Shown in pieces: positions 45,014-56,961 of a stretch of DNA of 64,000 bases; within the stretch, counting starts at the first letter, position 1, and each line of letters opens with the position of its first letter. The notes beneath the pieces were generated by a model. The model was given only the letters and a program-made list of their open reading frames with translations. It searched no databases and was not told the DNA's origin. Source of the DNA: Liquidambar formosana (Eukaryota; Streptophyta; Magnoliopsida; Saxifragales; Altingiaceae); NCBI GenBank assembly GCA_039720395.1, contig CM077823.1, positions 6,438,909-6,502,908 on the forward strand, in the 5' to 3' direction. Position numbers and translations under genes: made by a program.

Positions 45014-45425
45014 TGTAGGAGAAATTAACCTTTCTCTACCACACATAGCGATTAACACGAAAAAGAAAGAAAGAATTAAAGAAGCAAGAACACATAAATT
45101 TATGCGGTTCCTCTAGTTGAGGTATGTCCACGGCACACACACAATTCCACTATACTCTAAGGCGAAAAAGAGAATACAAGATACAAAGCCTTCTGATGGC
45201 TAGCCTCCCTTGTATATAACAACCGTAGTAATTAGAGTTAACATAGAACCATGGAAGTACCTAAAATACACCTCTATAAAAGTACAAAAGTTGTACTGTA
45301 AGGCTGTGCCAAAAGCACAGCAGGGGTCTTCAACCCCTCTGCAAACCCCCATAGGGAGTTCCACCCCCCAAACCCCCCAGGCCAATCCTGTTGACCAATA
45401 TCATTAAACTCCACATACCACAACA
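45014..45425 (-). repeat. 5' LTR of the copia element
   Basis: Minus-strand LTR ends TTTCTCCTACA at 45014. Its start is near 45398 or 45425 (TGTTGTGGTATGTGG is one candidate), not fixed because no second LTR or duplication is available. Minus-strand TATA-like sequence TTATATACAAGGG lies near 45210-45222. Confidence 0.7.
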
Positions 45426-46148
45426 AGAGATTGAATCTCCTTTACGCAATCAAGCCACCCCCAGCAAACAATAAATATTCATATGACTTTTGATTTAATA
45501 GAATAATAATTTAATAGATAGACGAATTTAGTTGTCACTAAAACAGAACACACTTGCCCTTCAAAACACTACAATAATTTATGCTGTTTGGACTATTGGA
45601 AAATGAATTATTTAGCTCAATTATGCTCTAGAACAGTTCTTTGGTGGAGCTGAGTTATTTTGTTTTCCAAGAAACCAAACAATAGATTGAAAACGCGAAG
45701 ACCTCAATTTCCTTTTCTTCTTGTGTTCTTCTGTTTTCTTCGCGGCCAAACAAAGGCTTTTTATAATATACTATGCTATAGATAAATATATGGACATCAC
45801 TACTGAAGCTGCTCATCAATGGCTGCAACAAAGTCAAAGTTCCAAACTCGACTCAACAAAGTCATAAGTAATATAATAATTATTAATTATATTATTATAT
45901 CTATATTTATTTATTTATATTTATAAAATTACTTCTTCATGGATGGATGGATGATATTGACAAACATCCTTTTCCATGGGTGACCCACCAATGTGCCTAT
46001 TCATGGGGGCCCTTCCCTTTTGGTCTTTGCCTTGCCATTAACATTCTGAAAGTACGAATTTAGATAGAGAGGGGAATGGGCACTATTATTAAAATGCTTT
46101 AAAATATGGGGTTTTTTACATCCCTCCATTTACACACACCAAAAGACG

Positions 46149-46179
<31 letters not shown>

Positions 46180-48034
46180 AAAAAAGAAAAAGAAAACGAA
46201 GGGGTGCTTTACAATCACAGTTAATAACTCTGGTCATTCTGCTTCAATCACAGTATTGTCACATTAGAATAAATTGTAGCGAGTTAAAGCGTGATTTTTT
46301 TTTAATAATAAAAATTATGCTTAAGATTATCATGATTAAAAAAAATTCAAAAACTTGTATATATAAATGTAGTAACACAACAATCAACAGTTTTAAAACA
46401 ACCAAGTTGTTTAATCTAGAAGTCTAGAACCAACCTTGACAGGTGTTAAAATCACAGTTGTTACAAATAGCCCCAAAAATTATGTTCTATGCATCTTAAT
46501 TTAAGTGGTCGATTTCATTGTAATAAAATAAAACCACCAAAAATTATAAAACCTATGTATATGCATATATTGGTTAACTCAACTAGGCTAGGCATAAGAA
46601 AATAATATATTGTAAAGCTTTTAACTCACAAGGCTAATCTGTTAGGTAGAGGATCTAAATAGGTATATGGAGTCTTGTAAAATCTAATATTTTGGCGATG
46701 TGATATTTTTTTAATACTTCTCCTCACTTGCATGCTTGACTAGATAAGAACAAATTTGTCACATAGACAAGAACACGGATAGAACAGACTCAAGAACTAC
46801 ATGCTTTGTTTTTTCCATGCTTTCTTCTTATTCCTTTTGTTTCTCTTCATTTTTTTTAATGAAGTGTCTTCCCAAAGAAACAAAAAAGAGTTAAGTTTCT
46901 AACCTGAAAGCCTAAATTGTTAGATGAAAGGACCAAATTGAGTATTTGGATCATGTGGAATGTGGCATTTTTCAATACATTTGAATACTATAATTACGGC
47001 GTATTAAGTTTCCAACCTGTTAGGCCAAAGCTTGATCCCAGAAGTGACCTATGGTTCTATGGTTAGAGTGAGCAACGTTGCTTGAACCGTGACCTCTAAC
47101 CATTGGGGGAGTTTTTTGGTTTTGTATCAGAGAAATTTCTTTGCCTGCACTCTTTGTCTCTTTCACATCCTTAAAAACTAGGGTTAGTGTCTAACCATGG
47201 TTCAAAAGCAAGCCATACTACGATTGGATGCTATTTAGTCCTAAATTTCTTTCTAATTACTGCCACTTAAATGATCACAATACCATATGCATCTTTTGTG
47301 TTTTTATATACATGACTCATCAATAACATCATTACAAAAAAAAAAAGAAAAAAAGAAAAAGAAAAAAAGGAAATCAATAGTATTTTCCTTATAAGGTACC
47401 CATACATGTGTCATCCCTTCCTAATATCTTAAGGGAAAACGAAAAAAGGTTACCATGATCGAGCTCTTCTTGCAATGAGCTTCTACTGAAATTTTTTATT
47501 TTTATTTTAATTTGTAATCTTTTTCTTTCTTTCTGTCTCTCTCATCCTACCATACCACACACGTCACATGTAATGCATGCTTTCATCCATTCAATAGGAA
47601 GCTACATTTGACACTCGTCTTATAAATTCTGGGGTCAAATATTCATTATCTATATCCCTTGAACGTGTCGACAGATGAGTGAACTTTGACTGGGGTTGCA
47701 ATTAAATTATCTTGTTGTATTTTGGAATGAGTTTTTGTGAAGGGGATCGCCTATTGGCTCATACACAACAATTAATAATGCAAGTTAAAATAAAGAGCTC
47801 ATGATTAGGCAACAATTGCACTTCATTGTAGTCACCTTATAGGGGACAATCTCACATTGAAAAAAATAATAAAAAACAAGTAGCTTAACATTCATTGAAT
47901 GGACCCACCATCAATAAACTTAAAATAAGGGTATTTTTAAACTCTTTTGTATAGACTCATCTAAAATCAAGAATTTGTACCTTTAATTTGTTCACCACAA
48001 AAAAAAAAAAAAAAAAAAAAAATAGACCAATGGT
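45426..48034. other. Intergenic DNA without recognised genes
   Basis: AT-rich. A-rich microsatellites lie at 46147-46198 and 47335-47368, and an A tract at 47998-48022. No ORF with a known domain and no convincing transposon ends were found on either strand. Confidence 0.45.
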
Positions 48035-49552
48035 TGTTAGCCATGTGTGTATTAAGGCATTGGCAGGAGTTATTTTTCATAACCAATGGCTTGAAGTCAT
48101 TTGGCAGACCTGAATCAATTAGTGGGTGAACCCATTAAGGCTTAACGGTTACAAAGAGAGGTATCAGGCTTATGGTTTGTAGATGTATGTTCTTTATGGA
48201 CTAATAAGATTGAGGATTGAATGAGCCAATTAAAAGTGGCCAAATGTCATGAAATGGAGATTAATATGGGCAGTTTCCTAGTTTGACAAGTTATTCATCT
48301 CTAAACTAACTCCCAAATTTCGAATTAATGAGAAAGCTAGTAAAACTCAAACTTATAATTGGTTTATAAGACCAATTAGAGTAAGACACATGTCCCTTAA
48401 ACAGAAGGAGGAAGGATGTTTTGTTTTTCTATCTGTCAGTTATTTCTTTTTACAAGACTTCAAAATAATTCAAGCAGGAGTTCAGACTCCCTTTAGGCCA
48501 TGTTTGTTTGGTTGGAATGGAATGGATGGAATGGAATCTCATTCCAATTTTTTTCAAACATGTTTGGATGAGGTAATTAAATGGGAATGGAATCAAACAG
48601 TAATAGTGAATTATAATGATATTTATTTCACAATGTTAATTTCAATCTCATTCCATTCCAAACTATTTTGAGCATGGAATCAGATTCCATTCCCACCCAT
48701 TCCATTCCAATCAAACAAACATGGCCTTAGAGACTTAGAAACAAAACAAACGTGAGGGAAGAAAATAGGTGCAGCCAACTAGGCCTACATGTCACAATTT
48801 CATTGGTTCAAAAGAGTGTAGATAGACAAGCACAACTGCCATCAGTTTCCTTCAAAGCAATTATTTGGCCTCCAAAATGATAAGAAAAGATCACTACTTG
48901 GCAGGATATTATTGGAGAGCATAAGACATGTAGTTATGGGTATAAATCTCTATAAATACAAGACCCAGGCGATCAGAAGAAGTCTCCTTCAAACATCAAA
49001 CAAAATCTGCTCCTGTAATAATTTGTTTTCAATTTATCCTTTAACTTTTATGTAGAATGATACAACTTTTCTGTAGAATTATCGCATAGTTATTTCTTCT
49101 CCTTTCATCCCTCTTTCTATTATTCTGAGTAAGTTTCTTCCCTTCTCCCTCTTTCTCTCTTTAGTTCCTCTGAAATCTATCCAAAGAAGACTTTAACAAT
49201 TAGCTCTTCAATTGTTGTATCGTCTAAGGATGTAAGAAGGGTTGGCTATGGTTTATTCGACTTTTAGACACTTTAATTGCATGCGTTTTTAGTTCCTTTT
49301 AAAGCATTAAAGATTACAGTTTATCAAACACTCTATATTGGCTAATTTGTTAAAGTCTTCTTCATTGAGGCAATTTGAACCTATTTGCAATCGCCTGATC
49401 TTAATTAGCTTTCTTCAAGCCATTTTATAGTTTAAAAAATGGAAGTTTAAACTTTTCTGGCATGCTTTCACACAATCACACACATATTCAATGCCTTAAA
49501 GATTTGAGATCAATTCTCGATCGAACATCTTTTTTGGCACACCCGATGGGAC
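48035..49552 (+). mobile_element. Probable Ty3/gypsy 5' LTR and primer-binding site remnant
   Basis: TGGCACACCCGATGGGAC at 49535-49552 after a short T-rich spacer resembles primer-binding sites of plant gypsy elements (TGGCACGCCCGGTGGGAC type). An LTR would then end at about 49527 (CGAACA). A plausible start is TGTTAGCCATG at 48035, and a TATA box (TCTATAAATAC, about 48949-48959) with leader lies between. A Tourist-like MITE is inserted at 48496-48726. The internal region is gone. The left boundary is a guess. Confidence 0.45.
48496..48726. mobile_element. Tourist-like (PIF/Harbinger) MITE
   Basis: 231 bp with 30-bp terminal inverted repeats: GGCCATGTTTGTTTGGTTGG at the left and its reverse complement (one mismatch) at the right. 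It is flanked by the 3-bp duplication TTA (48493-48495, 48727-48729), the PIF/Harbinger target. Inner parts are also partly palindromic (GGAATGGAATGG). No coding capacity. Confidence 0.9.
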
Positions 49553-49565
49553 ACCAAAGAGTGTC

Positions 49566-51695
49566 TGTAACGACCCGAAATGGGGACCGTTAGTATATAG
49601 TAAGAAGATCAATTTTAAAGCCAATTTTTGGTGGATGTTTAATAAAAATAATACTTTTGAAAACATTTTTAGAAAATCCGGCATGGTCCCGTTTGTAAAT
49701 AGGACATACCAAGTTATCGACTAATCAAAAACCTGTAGAAAACCCATTTATAATCATTTCAACCATCCACACAATATTCCAAAAATAAATAAAACTACAA
49801 GCTGTATCGTAGTCACATGGGTCTCATCCGCATCTGCATCCACTACTTATCTATTTGTTACAGGCCATGAATTAAAATTTATACATGCCTAGGCTCAAAG
49901 CCGAAATAAAATACAATGATCTTCTATATGAATGCATGCATGTTGATGTGCTTCCCAATCCCAGGTCAAGCTTTATTTTGAAAATATGACCTGCAATAAA
50001 AACTGTGGGGGTATGAGCTGTACGCCCAGTAGGAAACATTTCTCAAAATAACCCAAGGTTTTAAAAACCATAATTTATATACTTTTCCAAAGCCCTGCAA
50101 AACCGTTGATTAGTTTGCAATATAATTTTTCAGTGAATAAAACTGATACAAGTATAAAGAAATAACTGCGGAAGTTAAATCATTAAATACTAACACCCCT
50201 TTTTCTTTTTAAAGAGGTAAGAAATAATTCAAGTTATTTATTATCAAAATCATCATTTTACAAATGAATTAACCATCATTTTCTGATATCATATGACGGC
50301 CTTATAAGCCAATAATCATCATCCGCCATATCTGGCAATCCATAACATCAGTCTTTCAAACTGATAAATCCTCCCCAGATCATGCAGGGCCCTCGCGCGC
50401 GGAAAATAAGGGGAAACACTATGGATCCTACCTGGTCCAGAAAGTAACCCCATCATGAGGAAACACTATGACCCTATTTGGAGCAGAAAGTAACCTCATA
50501 TTTGGGCACGTAGCCCAGGACTAAAGGATAGGAAAACACGGCAAGACGTCCCGTTCCTTTGGGACCGCAGTAATCCTGTCTCCAGTAGCCCTTATCATCA
50601 TATCCATATCATCACCATTTATCTTTTCCTTTACCAATTTCATAATTTCCACATAAACCGGAAATTATATATAAATTTTCCAAAAACCACATAATAGGTT
50701 TGTGCTTTGAAAACCATATGAAATAACTCCATATATCATGGTAATCATTTCCCAACCATTTTTCACAATAATGTTTTCAAAACATTTATATGAAAGTGAC
50801 CCCCAATATTTGATTAAAAGCATTTAACCCAATAGGTCATCAAAATCAACCCATTGTACCCCAAATCATATGAGGGTTTGAAATATAACATGCATATAAC
50901 CAAATAGGGTATAATACAAAACCCTAGATTTTTCAAAATTTATCAAAACCCATAAAATATGCCCACATGCATGATACTTATGCAAAAAATGTCAAATACA
51001 TGTATTTTTACATGATTTAAACCCAAAACCCCCATGCATCAATGGTTTAAGATGAGAAAATGCCCCTACCTCAGAAATAGAGTGAAGAAATCCAAATCCA
51101 CAACCATACGTGCATAGATTGGGCCAAAATACACTAGATCCAAGCTCACCGGCGTCGGATCGAGGCTGTCGTGGTCCGGCGAGCCACCGTCAAGCCCCCG
51201 CGCCCTTCTCCTTCTCTTCTTCTTCTCTCTCTCTCTCTCTCGGCTAAGAAGAAGGGGTGAGAACCCTCTAGAAGTTGGGTTTTAAAGGAAATATAAGGGA
51301 GGGGTAGAATGGTCTTTTCGCCCCATAAAAATCTTGTTTTTCAGCAGAAATCCCGTGTGTTATAGTCGACTATAATAAATTATAGTCGAGTTATAGTCGA
51401 CTATAACTCCTCAATAAACAATACTGCAATATTCTGTTTGTTATAGTCGACTATAACAACTTATAGTCGACTATAACACCCAACATGCACAAATAGAGGC
51501 ATTTTTGTTTGTTATAGTCAAGCGTAAAGGGTTATAGTCAACTACAACGCTCAGCATGTATAACGAAGAGGTATGTAGCTCACCAAAACATACCTTAACA
51601 AAATCCAACTCAATATTCTCATGAATCAACCTTGGGTTCTTACAACTTGGCCCCTCAATCACTCGGCCTAGTAAAATCACATTAGGGTCCTCACA
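49566..51695 (-). mobile_element. 2.1-kb solo LTR with perfect GTGTC duplication
   Basis: On the minus strand it starts TGTGAGGACCCTAATG and ends GGGTCGTTACA, flanked by GTGTC (49561-49565, 51696-51700). The minus-strand leader includes a (GA)n run (51221-51240) and a TATA-like TTATATTTCC near 51283-51292. Its U3 holds an array of TTATAGTCGACTATAA palindromes. A truncated copy in opposite orientation lies at 38394-39715. No internal sequence remains. Confidence 0.93.
51360..51542. promoter_or_regulatory. TTATAGTCGACTATAA palindrome array in LTR U3
   Basis: The 16-bp palindrome TTATAGTCGACTATAA, centred on GTCGAC, starts at 51360, 51391, 51441 and 51461, with variants at 51380, 51512 and 51532. 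Core GTCGAC/GTCGAG/GTCAAx positions 51365, 51385, 51396, 51446, 51466, 51517 and 51537 give repeated 20-bp steps. It lies upstream of the minus-strand TATA-like site. Confidence 0.7.
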
Positions 51696-51730
51696 GTGTC
51701 TATTATATTATTACTGAAAATTGAATTTTT

Positions 51731-51860
51731 TGGGAATCAAACTAGAAGGAAAAACAAAGTGTGGAATATACAATTTTTCCTACGATTCCACAGCCCATGA
51801 ATCTAATTATGCATTAAAACAAAAACAAAACCCCAACTAGAAGAGGGTTGAATTACTCTA
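51731..51860 (+). repeat. LTR start fragment related to the solo LTR at 54565
   Basis: TTGGGAATCAAACTAGAAGG followed by CCCATGAATCTAATTATGC matches, with divergence, the first 130 bp of the solo LTR that begins at 54565. The rest of the LTR is not present. Confidence 0.6.
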
Positions 51861-51861
51861 G

Positions 51862-52545
51862 ATCGCTCTAGGGATATTGAATTGAAGATCCTACGGTTGA
51901 ATTGACCGTCGGATCAAAGATTGTTGGAGATCGAACCACTTAGTGCTGATTTAGGAGTTTAATTCAGGGTAAATTGGGGATTGGAGGGTTTATGCCATCT
52001 GATTCCCAATTAAATGATCCTAGACCACTCTAGGGATATTGAATTGAAGATCCTATGATTGAATTGATCGTCGGATCCAAGATTGTTGGAGATCGAACCA
52101 CCTAGTGTTGATTTAGGGGTTCAATTTGGGGTAAATTGGGGATCGGAGGGCTTGTGCCTTTTGATTCCTAATTAAATGATTTTAGGGGTTCGATTTTGGG
52201 TAAATTGGGGATTGGAGGGCTTGTGCCCTCTGATTCTCAATTAAATGGCCCTATACCGTTCTAGGGATATTGAATTGAAGATCCTACGGTTGAATTAATC
52301 GTCGGATCAAAGATTGTTGGAGATCGAACCACCTAGTGTTGATTTAGTGGTTCGATTTGGGGTAAATTGGGGATCGGAGGGTTTGTGCCCTCTGATTGTC
52401 AATTAAATGATCCTAGACCACTCTAGGGATATTGAATTGAAGATCCGACAATAGAATTGACTGTCGGATCAAGGATTGTTGGGAATCGAACCACCTAATG
52501 CTATGTTAGGGGTTCGATTTAGGGTATCGTGCCCATTCCTAGCTC
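51862..52545. repeat. Tandem array, ~160-bp unit, about four copies
   Basis: Units marked by TAGGGATATTGAATTGAAGA start at 51871, 52031, 52262 and 52424, giving steps of 160, 231 and 162. The long step contains an extra partial unit of about 71 bp. Each unit contains TTGTTGGAGATCGAACCACC and ends CAATTAAATGATCCTAGACC. No coding potential. Confidence 0.88.
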
Positions 52546-52690
52546 TTGGGCTTCGGAGGTAAGAGGTCGAATTGGGGGGAGGCCTTGTCCTAGTGGGTAG
52601 GACAAGGTGAACAAAGTTAGGTACGGAGTGTGTCCGACCTAATTGTACTGTTGACGGGTTGATGGATTTTGTCCGGAGGTAGCCCGGCAA
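52546..52690. other. Unassigned spacer
   Basis: GC-richer non-coding sequence between the tandem array and SIRE-like DNA, ending GTATACGCCTACAG, possibly the edge of another LTR. Nothing firm. Confidence 0.3.
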
Positions 52691-53282
52691 AATTTGGGTG
52701 TATACGCCTACAGATAAAGTTGCTCCTCCTTTTTTCTTTCCCATTCTTCACTCTCCTTCTCATGTTCCTTCTTCCTCAGCTTCTCTCTCCATCCGCGATC
52801 TTTTCATTTCTCTTTCCCACCAAATGACCGATTTAAAGTAGTAAGTGCATTGCAAATTAGAAGGTATGCATGATCGCATTAATGAACTGGTTGGCGACAT
52901 CAAGGATGTCAAGACTTCGCAAGCCACTTTGACCTAGCAGTTGCAGCACTTATCTCCACCCTCTTGATTCTTTTTGATGTTGCTAAAGGAGGAGAAATTT
53001 TTTGATGTTTTGGGATGTTCTGGGGTGTACATGGGCTATGGGATTGATTGATGTTGGTTATTTTGTTGAACTTTAAAAATTGTGCACATTTTTTGTTTAT
53101 GAAATGAAATATCAGCTTATTCACTTTATTTCATATTGAAATTCCATGTATATGAAGATATATGTCTGTTCTTATCTTATGTACCTTGATAGGGGGAGAA
53201 AAATGATATATTTGGCTAATTTAAATTGATTTATTTCCTCCCAAAGACATCTATGGATTGTTATCATCAAAAAGGGGGAGAT
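52691..53282 (+). pseudogene. 3' internal end of a SIRE-like copia element
   Basis: A short coiled-coil-like frame with a stop (MHDRINELVGDIKDVKTSQA, about 52867-52926) lies where SIRE elements carry an envelope-like ORF or the end of pol. It is followed by non-coding sequence with repeated GGGGGAGA purine runs (53191-53198 and 53272-53280). The last, AAAAAGGGGGAGA directly before the LTR, is the polypurine tract. The 5' part of the element is lost. Confidence 0.6.
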
Positions 53283-53619
53283 TGTTGGCCCAAATGATTT
53301 CAATATAATTGATTTTGATGATAACAATGCATAAGACGATCTTAAGTACTAATTATTTCAAATTAAGCTTAAGATAAGTCAAAACCAAACTATAAAGGCA
53401 TGACACCAAAAGAAGATCAAGTGAAGACATATAGGATTCTATGTAAGATTGATCCCAATTTATGTTCACTTGTGATTTAAAGACTTTAGGTTCATGCATT
53501 AACTGGGTAACACTTAAAATGAACCAATTCAATCACGTTTTGAGTCTCTTGACTCGTGCATATGATTCCTTAAAAATTAGGTCTTAAGCTCTTTATATTC
53601 AATTTCTATTGCAGAGCTT

Positions 53620-54060
53620 TAATACGTCTTAAAGATATTTAAGACGCCTGAAATCTGATTAAGACGTTTGAAACTTTGTTTAAGACGTCTAAATCATGAT
53701 TAAGACGTTTGAAATAGGCTTAAGACGTCTGAAGAATGAGGACCAAATATACACCTTCTCTGGTTTATGAAAACGTTTAAATCAAACGTCTGAATTGGAC
53801 TTTAAGACGACTAAAAGTTGTTTAAGATGTCCGAAATGAAGAGACCTTAAAAATACATCCTCTCTGGTTTTTTAAGACATGAGAACAAGACATCTTAAAG
53901 AGGTTTAAGACATCTGAAATTAGTTTAAGACGTCTAAATCCTCGTGAACAGTGACCTTGAAAAACCTCTATAGAATTCAGTCCTCTGGTTTTTTAAGACG
54001 CCTGAATAAGACGTCTTAAACATAATCAGACGTCTTAAATCGATTTCAGACGTCTGAATC
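53620..54060. promoter_or_regulatory. AAGACGTCT palindrome-rich array in SIRE LTR U3
   Basis: Motif AAGACGTCT and variants start at 53641, 53661, 53682, 53702 and 53722 (steps 20, 21, 20, 20), then 53887, 53907 and 53927 (20, 20), and cluster again at 54008, 54027 and 54047 (19, 20). The core AGACGTCT is a perfect palindrome containing ACGT, the core recognised by plant bZIP factors. The array ends about 120 bp before the TATA box. Binding is inferred, not shown. Confidence 0.7.
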
Positions 54061-54177
54061 TCTCGAGACTGACACATAACGGCTAGTTTTTCAAACGGTC
54101 TTTTAAGCATTAAATGCCCACTAAACCATCTTTCCCAGCATTTATTGCTACAGAACAGTCACTTGGACCCCTTGGGC

Positions 54178-54185
54178 TATATATA
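54178..54185 (+). promoter_or_regulatory. TATA box of the SIRE-like LTR
   Basis: TATATATA in GGGCTATATATACATGAG, downstream of the palindrome array, marks the likely U3/R promoter. Confidence 0.7.
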
Positions 54186-54564
54186 CATGAGTTAAACTCA
54201 TTAATGGGCATTCATTGAGCTAAAAACAAAATCATTCATTTGCAAGCCCTAATTTTACTTGTGAGCATTTATTGTGAATCAATCAATAGCTGAGTGAGCT
54301 TTCAATTTCAGTGTATCTACTCTTTTGAGAGAGTATCTTGAGCACAAAAACATACTCAAATCATCTTGTATTCAAGGGTTGAGAGAACCCCTATTTGTAA
54401 GCACTTGAAGAATGTTTCTTGAACAAGTGTTGGTGAAGAACACTTGGAGTTGTAAAGGTTTGCTGCTCCACCTTGAAAGAGAGTGATAGTGGATTGGTAA
54501 ATCCTTAAGCGAGCTCTTGAGGCGAGGACGTAAGCGGGAGGCCGAACCTCGTTAACATCGTTTG

Positions 54565-56259
54565 TGTTGGGAATCGAACTAGAGAGGAAAACATACAAAG
54601 GCGGAATTAAAATTTTCCTATGATTCCCAAACCCATGAATCCAATTATGCATAATACAAAATAGAAACCTTAACTACAAAGAGAGTTAGGATACTTACAA
54701 TTGAACAAAGTCTTCGTTTTCTCCTTTATGCTCCAAGCTTTGTCTTCTCCTTTTTTTGCTCCAAGCTTGAACTCCGGGCAGCAATGAATGAGCAGTCCAA
54801 GTGTACTGCTTCCAACGGTATCCACACCTAGCTTGAGCTTAAAGTCCTTTCCTTCTTCTTCCTTGTTGTTGCTAGAGGTGGAGAAGAGAGAGAGAGAGAG
54901 CCTCTAAGCAAATTTCAGCTAGCCCTTGGGGATTGTGAATGTGATGATGTCATCACATGATAACAAGGGTATTTAAAGCCACTAATAGGGCCGGCCCTAG
55001 GGGGGTTCCAAACCCTAAAGGGTTTTGTGTAATTACTCCTAATTACACAATAACCTCTTTAGTTTATATCAAATACAAACTAGCCCCTCAATAACAATTC
55101 TTTCAATCACTTATGCCTTTTCTCTCATAGACTTTCAAGCTCTCTTAGCATGATCAGTGTGTGACCCATTGGGTTCATATCATCAAGTAGTAGGTATAGC
55201 ACATGTTGTGCACAATAGAACACTTTTCATTAGAGGGTCTAATTGAAACTCCTTTCAATTCCCTAATTGATTATAACTCATTTATATCAATTAAGGCTTC
55301 TACTAACCATGAGTAACACCTAGCATATAGCTCATGGTGTGGTCCATAATGAGGTGAATAGTCATTTACAAAGAACCCTTCTATTATAGTTTACAGGTTG
55401 CAATTACATCCTTCCATCAACATAATGTCTCCAATTGAACTAATAGGACATGGAAGTTTGTCAAGTCCCTAGTTCAATTACTTTATACTCATTCATTAAT
55501 ATCAACTCAATAATGAACTTATGGAAACTCCTTTCCATATTTATACTACCATGGGCCCATGGATTTAATGAGTTATAGTCAATGAATGCTATATGAGACA
55601 TTCACTCCCTTTTTCCTGAGAGTAATGGATTCCTTGTTGATCACTCACATGCCTTCACACACATAACAGTAGAGCTAATGAATACCCTTACAGACCCCTG
55701 AATAGGATCTGCACTTAGTGTTATCAAACTTCTAAAGCTACATGCATAAGACAACCATGGTGTCTCAGGTCTAAGGATTACTTGTACCACTATAACAATG
55801 AGAAACTGATTGACAGGCAGGTTAAAACTCCATTCAGTTTATCTCATATCTTTGGTCACATTCAGTGTACCTATTCTTATAATAGGCACCCACTTATTGG
55901 TTGTAGTGTCTCCACACAAATAGCTTGAGACTAGCTATCCTTTTATAGAGTCAACCTAACAAGTGCTAGTCCTATGGTTCATTACTGTCCATCATAGTGA
56001 ACCTTCAATTAGGAATGATTTAAGAGTTTAGTACTGAGATATATTTACAGTCTCAAAATTACAACCCTTTGTAATTTCATATTCTCAACTCTAACTCCAT
56101 GGACATATTATGTAAATATAAATGATACATATAAACATAATAGAATAAGCCCTTTTATTAAATCAATAATAAATGTGACATATATAAATGAAATCAAATG
56201 ATTGTTCTTAATCCCTAAACAATAATCTCTATGATTGGCTCTAGGGCATAATCCAAACA
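54565..56259 (+). mobile_element. 1.7-kb solo LTR nested in the SIRE-like LTR
   Basis: TGTTGGGAATCGAACTAG...ATAATCCAAACA with perfect GTTTG duplication (54560-54564, 56260-56264). No primer site, coding region or second LTR is present. A fragment of the same family's start lies at 51731-51860, and a fragment of its end region just right of the SIRE LTR at 56411-56479. Confidence 0.92.
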
Positions 56260-56410
56260 GTTTGCATTCTCTTCCTCTTAATCTCCTTATTATTGCTTGT
56301 TGTTGTATTTATTTTCACTTGCAATAATTTAATTTTGAGTTTGCAATTATTTTTTAATTTGGCCAATAACCCTATTCACCCCCCTCTAGGGTTATATAAT
56401 TGGGACAACA

Positions 56411-56961
56411 CATACAAACATAATAGAATAAGCCATTTTATTAAATCAATAATAAATGTGACATTTATAAATGAAATCATGTCACACCCCATTTTTGCTA
56501 CCTTAGCTAGGGTTTGTCATTTTATATGTCTTTTTGTTTCCTTTTTTAGTCTAGTCTTTTACATTGAGTTTCTAGGGTCTTAAGGATGACGTGTATGAAT
56601 TTTGGTTCAATTTGGAGTTGATCTTGAGGGCTAATAAGAGCTTTTGTGACTTGAGGGGCATAATTGTCTTTTAGGTCACAAACTTTCCATTTGACCTTGA
56701 AATGATCTCCAAGTTGCCAATTGGAGTTCATATGGATGCATTTGAGGTATTTATGGGTTCAATTTGATGAATTTATGGTTCGGGATTAGAATGGCTCAAT
56801 ATGGTTCAAGTTGGTTAAGAGACCTACTTCGAGTTAGCTCGAATCGGCTCATGATTTTCATTCCATTCCTATTCATTTAACCTTGATTAGTCTTAATTTC
56901 ATTCCCAAATGTGTTTAGGAAGGTTGAATTTCAAATTGGAAGACATTCGGTGCAACCCTAT
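56411..56961 (+). repeat. Two LTR fragments left of the Tat/Ogre LTR
   Basis: 56411-56479 repeats 56130-56200 (AACATAATAGAATAAGCC...AAATGAAATCA), so the SIRE-like element inserted into an older copy of that LTR family. 56480-56961 begins TGTCACACCCCATTTTTGC and is related, in opposite orientation, to the start of the 3.4-kb LTRs (compare RC of 21900-22245). It is cut off where the next LTR begins. Confidence 0.65.

Larger units (their letters stand above)
39740..45425 (-). mobile_element. Decayed Ty1/copia element (Tork-like), 3' LTR missing
   Basis: On the minus strand the order is LTR (45425-45014), primer-binding site, gag, protease, integrase, RT, RNase H, ending at about 39758: the copia order, with integrase before RT. 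The wording of gag and RT suggests the Tork/Tnt1 lineage. A 1.3-kb solo LTR (40882-42220) interrupts RT. The expected 3' LTR is absent because the sequence passes directly into an unrelated LTR fragment at about 39715-39740. Many stops and frameshifts are present. Confidence 0.9.
53283..56410 (+). mobile_element. 3' LTR of a SIRE-like copia element, split by a solo LTR
   Basis: Starts TGTTGGCCCAAATGATTTC after a polypurine tract and ends TTGGGACAACA at 56410, with the CCCCCCTCTAGGG-type end common in SIRE/Maximus LTRs. Without the insert at 54565-56259 it is about 1.43 kb. U3 holds a GACGTC-rich array (53620-54060) and a TATA box (TATATATA, 54178-54185). Confidence 0.82.

Noticed and set aside
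48390..48671. 93-codon plus-strand open frame
   Set aside because: It runs through the Tourist-like MITE and its flank. The sequence is MITE palindrome, not coding.
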